A DNA stretch of 5,703 bases from Dehalococcoidia bacterium. Lineage in GTDB: Bacteria > Chloroflexota > Dehalococcoidia > GIF9 > UBA5629. Each line of letters begins with the position of its first letter. The stretch's first letter is position 1. Positions 1 through 5,703 of this stretch are shown piece by piece. Both the position numbers and the translations under genes were made by a program. The stretch spans positions 1 to 5,703 of the forward strand of contig JAQTLG010000125.1 in assembly GCA_028715025.1 (NCBI GenBank), given 5' to 3'. The notes under the pieces were generated by a model. The model was not told the DNA's origin and ran no database searches. It saw only the letters and a program-made list of their open reading frames with translations.

Positions 1-1
1 C

Positions 2-385
2 TTTGTAGGTCCCACAGTTCTGGACGGTCTGCAGCCCAAAGGCGAGGTAGCCACCACCGAGATATTCGGTCCGGTACTGGGATTGATAAACGTTGATAAT
101 ATCGACCAGGCGATAGAACTTATAAACAGCAGCCGCTACGGGAATATGGCTTGCATATTTACGGACAGCGGCGCAGCGGCTCGTAAATTCCGCTATGAGG
201 TTGAGGTCGGCAACATGGGCATTAACATCGGTATAGCGGCGCCCATGGCCTTTTTTCCGTTCAGCGGGTGGAAAGACAGCTTCTTCGGTGACCTGCATGG
301 ACAGAGCCTGGATGCCCTGGAGTTTTTCACGCAGAAAAAGGTTGTTGCCGAACGATGGCCGAAGGAATGGACACGTAAATTCTAG
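2..385 (+). CDS. CoA-acylating (methyl)malonate-semialdehyde dehydrogenase, C-terminal part
   Basis: Partial gene. The first 127 visible residues are the C-terminal end of an aldehyde dehydrogenase superfamily protein whose full length is usually about 480-500 residues. The reading frame is open from base 2 and ends at TAG 383-385. The segment TTEIFGPVLGL is the usual late ALDH core motif. GINIGIAAPMAFFPFSGW, followed by KDSFFGDLH and FFTQKKVV, is the signature of the methylmalonate-semialdehyde dehydrogenase branch (MmsA/IolA). Known members convert malonate semialdehyde or methylmalonate semialdehyde with NAD+ and CoA to acetyl-CoA or propanoyl-CoA plus CO2, in the cytoplasm. The catalytic Cys lies upstream of the window, so activity cannot be checked. 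An IolD-like gene starts 34 bases downstream, which favours the IolA role at the end of inositol catabolism over valine catabolism (MmsA); this is an inference from context. Confidence 0.9.
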   Translation, partial: FVGPTVLDGLQPKGEVATTEIFGPVLGLINVDNIDQAIELINSSRYGNMACIFTDSGAAARKFRYEVEVGNMGINIGIAAPMAFFPFSGWKDSFFGDLHGQSLDALEFFTQKKVVAERWPKEWTRKF

Positions 386-401
386 CAAGTTGAGTTTAAT
401 C

Positions 402-405
402 GAGG
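402..405 (+). promoter_or_regulatory. Ribosome binding site of the IolD-like gene, unusually far from its start
   Basis: GAGG lies 14 bases before the GTG at 420, longer than the usual 5-10. An in-frame TAG at 414 rules out any earlier start, so 420 is the earliest one possible. The next in-frame candidate, GTG 459, has AGGA at 451-454 only 4 bases away. It would drop 13 residues but keep the region that matches the family. The spacing suggests modest initiation or coupling to the upstream gene. The 34-base gap shows no clear promoter or terminator. Confidence 0.45.
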
Positions 406-419
406 AAATAGTGTAGAGC

Positions 420-2324
420 GTGATTTATGATCAGATAGCCACGTCGCGCCAGGAACGTGTGGCGGCTATAGTCAAACACGGCAGCCTGGACGCCGCGCTG
501 ACCAGCGCTGGCTACCAGCGCCGGCATGACCTGACGCTCTCCGAGGCGATAGTGCTGGGGTTGTTAAGGCAGGAGGTACGCACCTATTTCGCGGTATTCG
601 GCCATGGTAGTACAGACGTGGCCGAGGTGCTGCGCGTATATCAAGGGGCAGGATTAGTCAGGGTGCTTAATGTACGTAATGAGGTTGAGGCGTCGCACGC
701 GGCGGCAGCCCTGCGCTGGGCCACCGGGAAAAAATCAGCGGTCATAACATCCATCGGCCCGGGCGCTCTTCAGGCCATGGCCGCCTCGCTTGTGCCCTCA
801 TCCGATGGTATCGGGGTCTGGTACCTGTTCGGTGATGAGACAACCGAGGACGAGGGATTCAACATGCAGCAGATACCCAAGTACGAGCAGGGCCTTTTCC
901 TGCGGCTATGTTCCACCATGGGCCATGCCTATACTCTACACACTCCGATGGCGGTTTCCACCGCGCTAAGGCGTGGTCAGGCCGTTGTTGATCATCCCTA
1001 CCGCGCGGGTCCGTTCTTCCTGCTGCTGCCTATGAACACCCAGGCTGCCGTGCTCAAGCAATTTGTGCTCAACGAGTTGCCTCAGAAGATTTCCATCTCG
1101 ATAGGAGCTGCAGAAGGAGATTTCCCGGCCGCTGCACACAGACTAAGGGAAGCGAAGCGTGTAATCGTACGTGTGGGAGGGGGCGCACGCGGCGCTGAAC
1201 GGGAAGTCAGCGAGCTGCTGGAGCTTTGCGACGGCGTGGCTGTGGTTTCTCCTCTTGCCAGCGGTGTAGTGCCGTACAGCAATCCTCGCAATATGACTGT
1301 GGGTGGTTCCAAGGGCACATTATGCGGCAACTATGCGATGGAGAACGCAGACCTGCTGCTGGCCGTCGGGACACGCTTCGTATGCCAGTCGGACTGCTCG
1401 CGCACTGCCTATCTACGTGTAAAACAGGTTATCAATATCAACGCTGAGATCGAGGCTGCCGTCAACTACAACAGCGATGAGCAATACGGTAGCTCCGTGG
1501 CTATGATCGGCGATATACGTCTCACGCTGCAAAGGCTGTTAAAAGAGCTGCGCCAGGGCCCGTCTAAAACAAAGGGCAAACCGTCGGAGTGGTTGAGCTC
1601 CTGTGGCGCCAGGCGCGCCGAGTGGGATAAATTCAAGCAGCAGCGATATGAGCATCCGCTGCTTTACGACGACGTATGGAAGAAAGAGGTGCTTACGCAG
1701 CCGGCAGTTATCAAGACAGCGGACGACTGGGCCAGGGGCAAAAAGGATGTCGTAAAGATATTTGATGCCGGCGACGTGCAGGCTAATGGCTTCCAGATCG
1801 TTGAAGACGAAGCCCCCGGACATACCCTGACGGATACGGGCGCCAGCTATATGGGATTCGCCGTATCCGCTCTGCTTTCCACTGCCGCGGCGGACAGTAA
1901 GTTTTTCGGTCTTGCCTTTTCGGGTGACGGCTCTTTCACCATGAATCCGCAGGTATTGATCGACGGCGTCCAGCATGGTGCGCGCGGGGGTATCCTGTTA
2001 TTGGACAATCGCAGGATGGCTGCTATCACCGGCTTACAGGTCGCGCAGTACGGCCATGAGTTCGCCACCAGCGATTCGGTTGAAGTCGATTACTTGAAGT
2101 GGGCGGCGTCTATAAAAGGAGTCCTCGCGCTTGATGGAGGTTCTTCACCCGAGAGACTACGGACCGCTCTGGACAGGGCGTATGAATATGACGGGTTGTC
2201 CCTGATATACGTGCCCGTTTACTTTGGCGAAAATGAGCTGGGCGGCATGGGCGTGTACGGACGCTGGAACGTGGGGAACTGGTGTGAAAGCACGCAGGCA
2301 CTGCGGCATGATATCGGGTTATAA
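420..2324 (+). CDS. IolD-like thiamine-diphosphate-dependent enzyme (trihydroxycyclohexane-1,2-dione hydrolase family)
   Basis: 634 residues, the usual length for IolD and the acetolactate-synthase superfamily. Three ThDP-enzyme domains can be followed: pyrimidine-binding about residues 38-210, middle domain about 235-375, and pyrophosphate-binding about 445-610. The conserved cofactor-activating Glu is E88 in RNEVEASHAA. The Mg-ThDP motif starts with GDGSF (502-506) and closes with DN (529-530). AVGTRFVCQSDCSRTAY and the following INI segment match the IolD middle domain, and the W-N-V-G near the C-terminus resembles the IolD tail. IolD hydrolyses the ring of 3D-(3,5/4)-trihydroxycyclohexane-1,2-dione to 5-deoxy-D-glucuronate in myo-inositol breakdown. 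The protein is clearly diverged from Bacillus IolD: GDETTEDEGFNMQQIP replaces the IolD GDTFATRQPDPVLQQ region, and it has an extra N-terminal helix (about 11-34). The same fold with a related C-C cleaving substrate therefore remains possible. Start GTG 420 is the only start that keeps the whole N-terminal helix. The transketolase genes follow 12 bases downstream. Confidence 0.8.
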   Translation: MIYDQIATSRQERVAAIVKHGSLDAALTSAGYQRRHDLTLSEAIVLGLLRQEVRTYFAVFGHGSTDVAEVLRVYQGAGLVRVLNVRNEVEASHAAAALRWATGKKSAVITSIGPGALQAMAASLVPSSDGIGVWYLFGDETTEDEGFNMQQIPKYEQGLFLRLCSTMGHAYTLHTPMAVSTALRRGQAVVDHPYRAGPFFLLLPMNTQAAVLKQFVLNELPQKISISIGAAEGDFPAAAHRLREAKRVIVRVGGGARGAEREVSELLELCDGVAVVSPLASGVVPYSNPRNMTVGGSKGTLCGNYAMENADLLLAVGTRFVCQSDCSRTAYLRVKQVININAEIEAAVNYNSDEQYGSSVAMIGDIRLTLQRLLKELRQGPSKTKGKPSEWLSSCGARRAEWDKFKQQRYEHPLLYDDVWKKEVLTQPAVIKTADDWARGKKDVVKIFDAGDVQANGFQIVEDEAPGHTLTDTGASYMGFAVSALLSTAAADSKFFGLAFSGDGSFTMNPQVLIDGVQHGARGGILLLDNRRMAAITGLQVAQYGHEFATSDSVEVDYLKWAASIKGVLALDGGSSPERLRTALDRAYEYDGLSLIYVPVYFGENELGGMGVYGRWNVGNWCESTQALRHDIGL

Positions 2325-2336
2325 ATACAGTGATAT

Positions 2337-3179
2337 ATGATGAAAAACTTCGATAACGAATTGATAACCGATCTAAAAGCGCAGGCCAATTACCTGCGCA
2401 GGCAGAGCCTGACCATGATCTACCGACGTCAGGCCGGCCATCCGGGCGGATGTCTTTCGGCGGCTGATATCGTGGCCGCATTGTATTTCAAGGTGCTTCG
2501 TATCGATCCCAAAAGGCCGGACTGGGAGGACAGGGACCGCTTCATCCTCAGCAAGGGGCATGCCTCGGCTCTGTTATACTCCGCCCTGGCGCGCCGCGGC
2601 TACTTTGCAGAATCGGATCTGGAGCACTGGGGTGAGCTGTCATGCCAGCTGCAGGGGCATCCCGACCGTCTGAAGACACCCGGTGTGGATATGACCAGCG
2701 GTATCCTGGGACATGGCATCGCCATCGGGCTTGGCCTGTCGCTGGGGGCTCGTTTGCAGAAAAGGGACTATCACACCTATGTGTTGCTGGGCGACGGAGA
2801 ATGCCAGGGAGGCATCGTCTGGGAGGGCGCAAACGCCTGCGCCAAGTTCAACCCGGGCAATCTGACGGCCATCGTGGATTACAACGATGTACAGCTCGAT
2901 GGGGCTGTACACGACATCATGCCGATGGAGCCTTTCGCCGACAAGTGGCGCTCCTTCCGCTGGGAGGTAATATCCATCGACGGTCACGATATGATACAGA
3001 TATTGAGTGCGCTTGAGGAAGCCGTAAGCATAACGCGCAGGCCTGTAGTCATCATAGCCCGCACGGTCAAGGGCAAGGGTGTATCTTTTATGGAGAACAA
3101 GGCGCAGTGGCACGGGATACCGCCTGACAAAGAACAGTACTCGGCAGCTATGGCTGAGCTGTCCGGGGAGGGCAGTTAA
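2337..3179 (+). CDS. Transketolase, N-terminal (pyrophosphate-binding) subunit
   Basis: 280 residues, the normal size for the N-terminal half of a split transketolase. It binds the diphosphate end of ThDP and pairs with the product of the next gene to move a two-carbon ketol unit from a ketose to an aldose. Landmarks are GHPGG (H35), SKGHAS (H75), GHPD (H108), GHG (H126), the ThDP motif GDG 152-154 with N183 in DYNDVQLDG, and WHG (H259). These correspond to yeast His30, His69, His103 and His263, so the active-site histidines are kept. One oddity is that the usual GDGELQEG reads GDGECQGG: G158 replaces the Glu equivalent to human Glu160. W162-E163, equivalent to human Glu165, is retained. The start is ATG 2337 or the adjacent ATG 2340. 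A TGA at 2331 blocks earlier starts, and no Shine-Dalgarno sequence is visible, so translation probably depends on reinitiation after the upstream gene, 12 bases away. Confidence 0.93.
   Translation: MMKNFDNELITDLKAQANYLRRQSLTMIYRRQAGHPGGCLSAADIVAALYFKVLRIDPKRPDWEDRDRFILSKGHASALLYSALARRGYFAESDLEHWGELSCQLQGHPDRLKTPGVDMTSGILGHGIAIGLGLSLGARLQKRDYHTYVLLGDGECQGGIVWEGANACAKFNPGNLTAIVDYNDVQLDGAVHDIMPMEPFADKWRSFRWEVISIDGHDMIQILSALEEAVSITRRPVVIIARTVKGKGVSFMENKAQWHGIPPDKEQYSAAMAELSGEGS
3165..3171 (+). promoter_or_regulatory. Ribosome binding site for the transketolase C-terminal subunit
   Basis: GGGGAGG lies inside the last codons of the upstream subunit gene, 10 bases before ATG 3182. Together with the 2-base gap between the two genes, this supports coupled translation of the two halves of one enzyme in equal amounts. 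Confidence 0.6.
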
Positions 3180-3181
3180 CT

Positions 3182-4123
3182 ATGGCGAACCTGGCCATGA
3201 GAGAGGCCTACGGGCGCGCACTGGCAGAATACGGCGCAGTTCATCCAAAGGTAGTAGCGCTGGATGTAGATACAGCTTCCTCTACACTGTCCAGTTTCTT
3301 CGAGAAACGCTTCCCCGATCGCTTTTTCAACTTCGGCATCGCCGAGCCCTGCATGATCGATGCTGCCGTTGGTCTGGCCCTGGCCGGCATGGTCCCCTTC
3401 GCCAACGCATTCGCAGCGCTGGCATCGCTACGCGCTCTGGAACAGGTGCGCACCTGTGTTTGCTACGCCAGTACCAATGTCAAGATCGCCTCCAGCTATG
3501 CGGGCGTGTCCGATTTCAAGGATGGTCCCACGCACCATGCCATCAGCGATATAGCTATCATGCGCTCATTACCTGAGATGACGGTTATCGTCCCCGCCGA
3601 CGGCAATGAGGCAGCCACTTTCGTGCCCCTGATTGCGGAATTCGATGGTCCTGTATACTTCAGGCTTAACCGCGCCGCCACCTTGCCCGTATCCAGCTCG
3701 GGCGAGGCACTATCCATCGGAAAAGGCATAGTGCGCAGGCAGGGGAAGGACTTAACCATCGTTGCATGTGGCTCAATGACCGGCCGCAGCATGCAGGCGG
3801 GCGATGCGCTGGCCTCCAAAGAGGTACAGGCGCGCGTTATCGAGATGCATACCATCAAGCCGCTTGATGTGGAATTAATATTGCAGGCAGCAGATGATAC
3901 GGGCGCCATTGTAACGGCCGAGGAGCACACTGTGATCGGCGGCCTCGGCTCGGCTGTGGCTGAAGCGCTGGCTGTCCGGCCCGTCCCTCTGTACAGAGTG
4001 GGGATAAAAGACACATTCGCCCGCACGGGACCTGACCCGGAATCGATTATGGACGCCTACAGCATGGGCGTATCCGACATCGTTAATGCAGCTATTTCCC
4101 TGATCGTCAGGAAAAAGTCGTGA
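3182..4123 (+). CDS. Transketolase, C-terminal (pyrimidine-binding) subunit
   Basis: 313 residues, standard for this subunit. It supplies the pyrimidine-binding domain (about 5-165) with the catalytic Glu E55 in FNFGIAEPCM, and the transketolase C-terminal domain (about 185-308), with EMHTIKPLD at 221-229 and AEEHTVIGGLGSA at 246-258. DGPTH (114-118) matches yeast Asp477 to His481. R7 and R164 align with yeast phosphate-site Arg359 and Arg528. Two departures are notable. Usual split transketolases read SHAGLSVGEDG, but this one reads SYAGVSDFKDG, so Y106 sits at yeast His469, a substrate-phosphate ligand. The usual GIAEQNM is GIAEPCM. The catalytic set is otherwise intact, so an active enzyme with a shifted substrate, perhaps one lacking the usual phosphate, is plausible. 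DXS is excluded by the split gene and the transketolase-type motifs. A related fold, E1 of 2-oxoacid dehydrogenases, is less likely. Confidence 0.92.
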   Translation: MANLAMREAYGRALAEYGAVHPKVVALDVDTASSTLSSFFEKRFPDRFFNFGIAEPCMIDAAVGLALAGMVPFANAFAALASLRALEQVRTCVCYASTNVKIASSYAGVSDFKDGPTHHAISDIAIMRSLPEMTVIVPADGNEAATFVPLIAEFDGPVYFRLNRAATLPVSSSGEALSIGKGIVRRQGKDLTIVACGSMTGRSMQAGDALASKEVQARVIEMHTIKPLDVELILQAADDTGAIVTAEEHTVIGGLGSAVAEALAVRPVPLYRVGIKDTFARTGPDPESIMDAYSMGVSDIVNAAISLIVRKKS

Positions 4124-4126
4124 GGT
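4122..4126 (+). promoter_or_regulatory. Ribosome binding site for the RpiB-like gene, overlapping the previous stop codon
   Basis: GAGGT starts inside the TGA stop (4121-4123) of the transketolase C-terminal subunit, 9 bases before ATG 4136. A second, weaker candidate, AGGTGA (4129-4134), sits too close to the start to be favoured. The overlap implies coupled translation. Confidence 0.5.
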
Positions 4127-4135
4127 AAAGGTGAA

Positions 4136-4768
4136 ATGCGTATAGCCGTAATAAACGAGACCAGCGCAGCGGACCGTAACGCCGATATACTGGCTGCTCT
4201 GGATGGGCTTGGGCACGATGTAGTCAACGCCGGTATGAAGAAGAGCGGAGAGAAGCCCGAACTCTCCTATATACACACGGGGTTGATGGCTGCCGTATTA
4301 CTCAACGCAGGGACGGTGGATTTTGTTGTAGGTGGGTGTGGAACCGGGCAGGGTTTCCTCAACTCCGTCATGCAATATCCGGGTGTCACCTGCGGGCATA
4401 TACTCACGCCCCTCGACGCCTGGCTGTTCACGCAGATAAATGGCGGAAACTGCATTTCGCTTATGCTTAATCAGGGGTACGGCTGGGCAGGCGAGGCTAA
4501 TCTAAAGTTCATATTTGAGAAGTTGTTTTGCGTTCAGCCCGGTTCAGGATATCCGGCCCACAGAAAAGGGCCTCAAAGAGAGTCACGAGAACTGCTTGGC
4601 AGGTTGAATCGGATAACACACCACGAAATGACGGAGATACTTACCAGGTTACCCGGCGAGGTTGTTTCGCCGGTCGCCGCCTATCCGGGCCTGATAAAAC
4701 TCGTGGAATCCCGGCCGGGTATTGACAGGGTGATAATAAGTACATTGAAAAACAGGTTAAAGGGCTGA
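4136..4768 (+). CDS. RpiB/LacAB-fold sugar isomerase, long (DhuI-like) type
   Basis: 210 residues, against about 150 for classical ribose-5-phosphate isomerase B. The RpiB core covers about residues 1-135 and is followed by a roughly 60-residue C-terminal extension. The core keeps the CGTG active-site loop (C68 in GGCGTGQG), where the RpiB Cys acts as proton-transfer base for aldose-ketose conversion. Residues that define classical RpiB are missing. The N-terminal Asp-His (E. coli D9-H10) aligns with E8-T9 in AVINETS, and the ring-opening His of the RQHNDTN segment is I101 in TQINGGN. From memory, this N-E-T/N-S start and the length fit the RpiB-fold 4-deoxy-5-hexosulose-uronate isomerases (DhuI) of uronate metabolism, which replace the cupin KduI. 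I therefore expect an isomerase of an unphosphorylated, perhaps carboxylated, sugar. Being next to IolD-like and transketolase genes, it could replace IolB, a KduI relative, or act beside the transketolase. The substrate is unknown. Confidence 0.75.
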   Translation: MRIAVINETSAADRNADILAALDGLGHDVVNAGMKKSGEKPELSYIHTGLMAAVLLNAGTVDFVVGGCGTGQGFLNSVMQYPGVTCGHILTPLDAWLFTQINGGNCISLMLNQGYGWAGEANLKFIFEKLFCVQPGSGYPAHRKGPQRESRELLGRLNRITHHEMTEILTRLPGEVVSPVAAYPGLIKLVESRPGIDRVIISTLKNRLKG

Positions 4769-4777
4769 CGGCCTGAG

Positions 4778-4783
4778 AGGAGG
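4778..4783 (+). promoter_or_regulatory. Strong ribosome binding site of the oxidoreductase gene
   Basis: A perfect AGGAGG within a longer purine run (4775-4787) lies 5 bases before ATG 4789. It is the strongest initiation signal in the window, which suggests this gene is translated well on its own and fixes its start codon. Confidence 0.8.
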
Positions 4784-4788
4784 AGAGT

Positions 4789-5703
4789 ATGAAACCGGTC
4801 GGTGTTGCAATCGTAGGGTGTGGACGTATTTCAGATCTGCATCAATTAGGCTATCAGGGCATGGCTGATGCCCGTATCGTGGCTGTTTGCGACCTGAACA
4901 AGGAGACGGCTGATAAACGGGCCCGTCAATGGGGAGTTGAAAAGATATACACCGAATACGCGAAGGTTCTCGCAGATCCCGATGTAGACCTGGTAGAGCT
5001 TCTCCTGCCTCACCATCTTCATGGCGATATGGCGGTGGAGGCCTGCCGCGCGGGAAAGCATGTCAGCGTACAGAAACCCATGTCCAACTGTGTTTCCGAG
5101 GCCGATCGCATGATTGATGCGGCGAAAAAGGCCGGCGTGATGCTGCGCGTATATGAGACCTTCGTCTTCTACCCGCCTGCCGTGCAGGCGAAGAAAATGC
5201 TGATGGCAGGCGAGATTGGCGAGCCGCAGATGCTGCGCATGCATGTGAGTACCGGCGCCACCGAGTGCGGCTGGGAAGTTCCCATGGACGCCTGGATCTG
5301 GCGCTTCAACGAGGAACAATGCGGGGGTGGCCCCCTTGTGTTCGACCACGGCTATCATCTTTTCTCGCTTGCATACTATTTAATGGGCCCGGTAGAGAGA
5401 GTGAAAGCATGGATCGACCACACGGAAATACTGCCCGGTGTTAATATAGATGCACCTGCTACTATCATGTTCCAGTTCAAGGCCCCGAGGCGCTATGGAG
5501 TATTCGATGTGGAGCATACGCCTAACACACAGATTACTACTGATTATTATGTTGACGACGACAGGATTGAGATAATCGGCGACAAAGGCATAATCTTCAT
5601 CAACCGTTATACTGCCAGGACCATTGACCTGCCGGAGCTTATGATGTTTAAGGATGGGAAGACAACCCCGGTACCAGTCGACAGGGTAGACTGGACGCAC
5701 GGA
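4789..5703 (+). CDS. Gfo/Idh/MocA-family NAD(P)-dependent sugar or cyclitol dehydrogenase, 3' truncated
   Basis: The frame is open from ATG 4789 to the window end (305 residues). Family members are usually 330-400 residues, so the last part of the C-terminal domain is cut off. The N-terminal Rossmann domain (about 1-120) begins with the dinucleotide loop GCGRIS (10-15). The family's EKP motif is QKP here (Q95-K96-P97), keeping the catalytic Lys96. The substrate domain carries GGGPLVFDHGYH, giving D186 and H190 of the usual D-x-x-x-H pair. Such cytoplasmic enzymes oxidise a hydroxyl of an inositol, sugar or sugar acid with NAD(P)+. With IolD- and IolA-like genes upstream, an inositol 2-dehydrogenase (IolG/IolX-type) role is a reasonable inference, but the family is too diverse for a substrate or symbol. 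Acidic and aromatic residues follow the catalytic region (for example D168-W170-W172 in the MDAWIW segment). Confidence 0.88.
   Translation, partial: MKPVGVAIVGCGRISDLHQLGYQGMADARIVAVCDLNKETADKRARQWGVEKIYTEYAKVLADPDVDLVELLLPHHLHGDMAVEACRAGKHVSVQKPMSNCVSEADRMIDAAKKAGVMLRVYETFVFYPPAVQAKKMLMAGEIGEPQMLRMHVSTGATECGWEVPMDAWIWRFNEEQCGGGPLVFDHGYHLFSLAYYLMGPVERVKAWIDHTEILPGVNIDAPATIMFQFKAPRRYGVFDVEHTPNTQITTDYYVDDDRIEIIGDKGIIFINRYTARTIDLPELMMFKDGKTTPVPVDRVDWTHG

Larger units (their letters stand above)
2..5703 (+). other. Probable single catabolic operon, open at both ends
   Basis: Six genes run in one direction with gaps of 34, 12, 2, 12 and 20 bases. No inverted repeat followed by a T-run and no paired -35/-10 boxes are visible in any gap. 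Ribosome binding sites overlap upstream genes at two junctions. This is the layout expected of one transcript; its promoter and any regulator lie outside the window. Confidence 0.7.

Noticed and set aside
386..419. Possible promoter between the dehydrogenase and the IolD-like gene
   Set aside because: TTGAGT and TTTAAT are present but far too close together to serve as -35 and -10 boxes; nothing else is promoter-like.
420..431. Near repeat GTGATTTATGAT at 420-431 and GTGATATATGAT at 2330-2341, both at gene starts
   Set aside because: 11 of 12 bases match, but the start codon used is GTG at the first site and ATG at the second, in different registers, and no third copy is seen. It is most likely chance among AT-rich start regions.
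2640..3113. 157-codon open frame on the minus strand
   Set aside because: It is antisense to the ThDP motif region of the transketolase N-terminal subunit and has no family features.
3496..4026. 176-codon open frame on the minus strand
   Set aside because: It lies wholly antisense to the well-supported transketolase C-terminal subunit, resembles no family and is rich in Ser, Ala, Thr and Pro as expected of a shadow frame.
4761..4775. Possible hairpin GGC-TGAC-GGCC after the RpiB-like gene
   Set aside because: The stem is only 3 base pairs, there is no T-run, and a strong ribosome binding site follows at once, so it is not a terminator.
4846..5358. 170-codon open frame on the minus strand
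   Set aside because: It is antisense to the Gfo/Idh/MocA gene, whose motifs on the plus strand are clear; the minus-strand translation shows no recognisable domain.

Overview
The window holds six protein-coding genes, all on the + strand and closely packed (gaps of 34, 12, 2, 12 and 20 bases), so they most likely form one catabolic operon cut at both ends. In order: the C-terminal end of a (methyl)malonate-semialdehyde dehydrogenase (IolA/MmsA family, 2-385); a diverged IolD-like thiamine-diphosphate (ThDP) enzyme (420-2324); the N-terminal and C-terminal subunits of a split transketolase (2337-3179, 3182-4123); an RpiB-fold isomerase of the longer, ~210-residue type (4136-4768); and the first 305 residues of a Gfo/Idh/MocA-family NAD(P)-dependent oxidoreductase (4789 to the window end). 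No RNA gene, mobile element, CRISPR array, long repeat or convincing terminator was seen, and no non-coding stretch exceeds 34 bases.

Organism: a bacterium of moderately high GC that uses ATA isoleucine codons freely, uses Shine-Dalgarno initiation and carries a two-gene transketolase. Split transketolases are common in Firmicutes, Thermotogae, Chloroflexota and archaea. An anaerobic, possibly uncultured bacterium such as a Chloroflexota or Firmicutes lineage fits best, but the phylum is a low-confidence guess.

How the genes may work together: dehydrogenase (Gfo/Idh/MocA), IolD-like ThDP enzyme and IolA-like dehydrogenase are the first, middle and last enzyme types of myo-inositol catabolism. 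The usual partners IolE, IolB, IolC and IolJ are not in this window. In their place stand an RpiB-fold isomerase and a split transketolase. This suggests a variant cyclitol, deoxyuronate or keto-acid pathway in which the RpiB-like protein replaces IolB, a cupin related to KduI, and the transketolase cleaves a ketose acid instead of the kinase-plus-aldolase route. That reading is inference. It gains some weight from changed residues in both the isomerase and the transketolase at positions that normally handle sugar phosphates.

The most interesting part is 2337-4768. The transketolase keeps its catalytic residues but has Tyr where yeast transketolase has the phosphate-binding His469, and Gly where animal transketolases have a Glu linking the two active sites. 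The isomerase keeps the RpiB Cys motif but lacks the Asp-His pair and the ring-opening His of classical RpiB.
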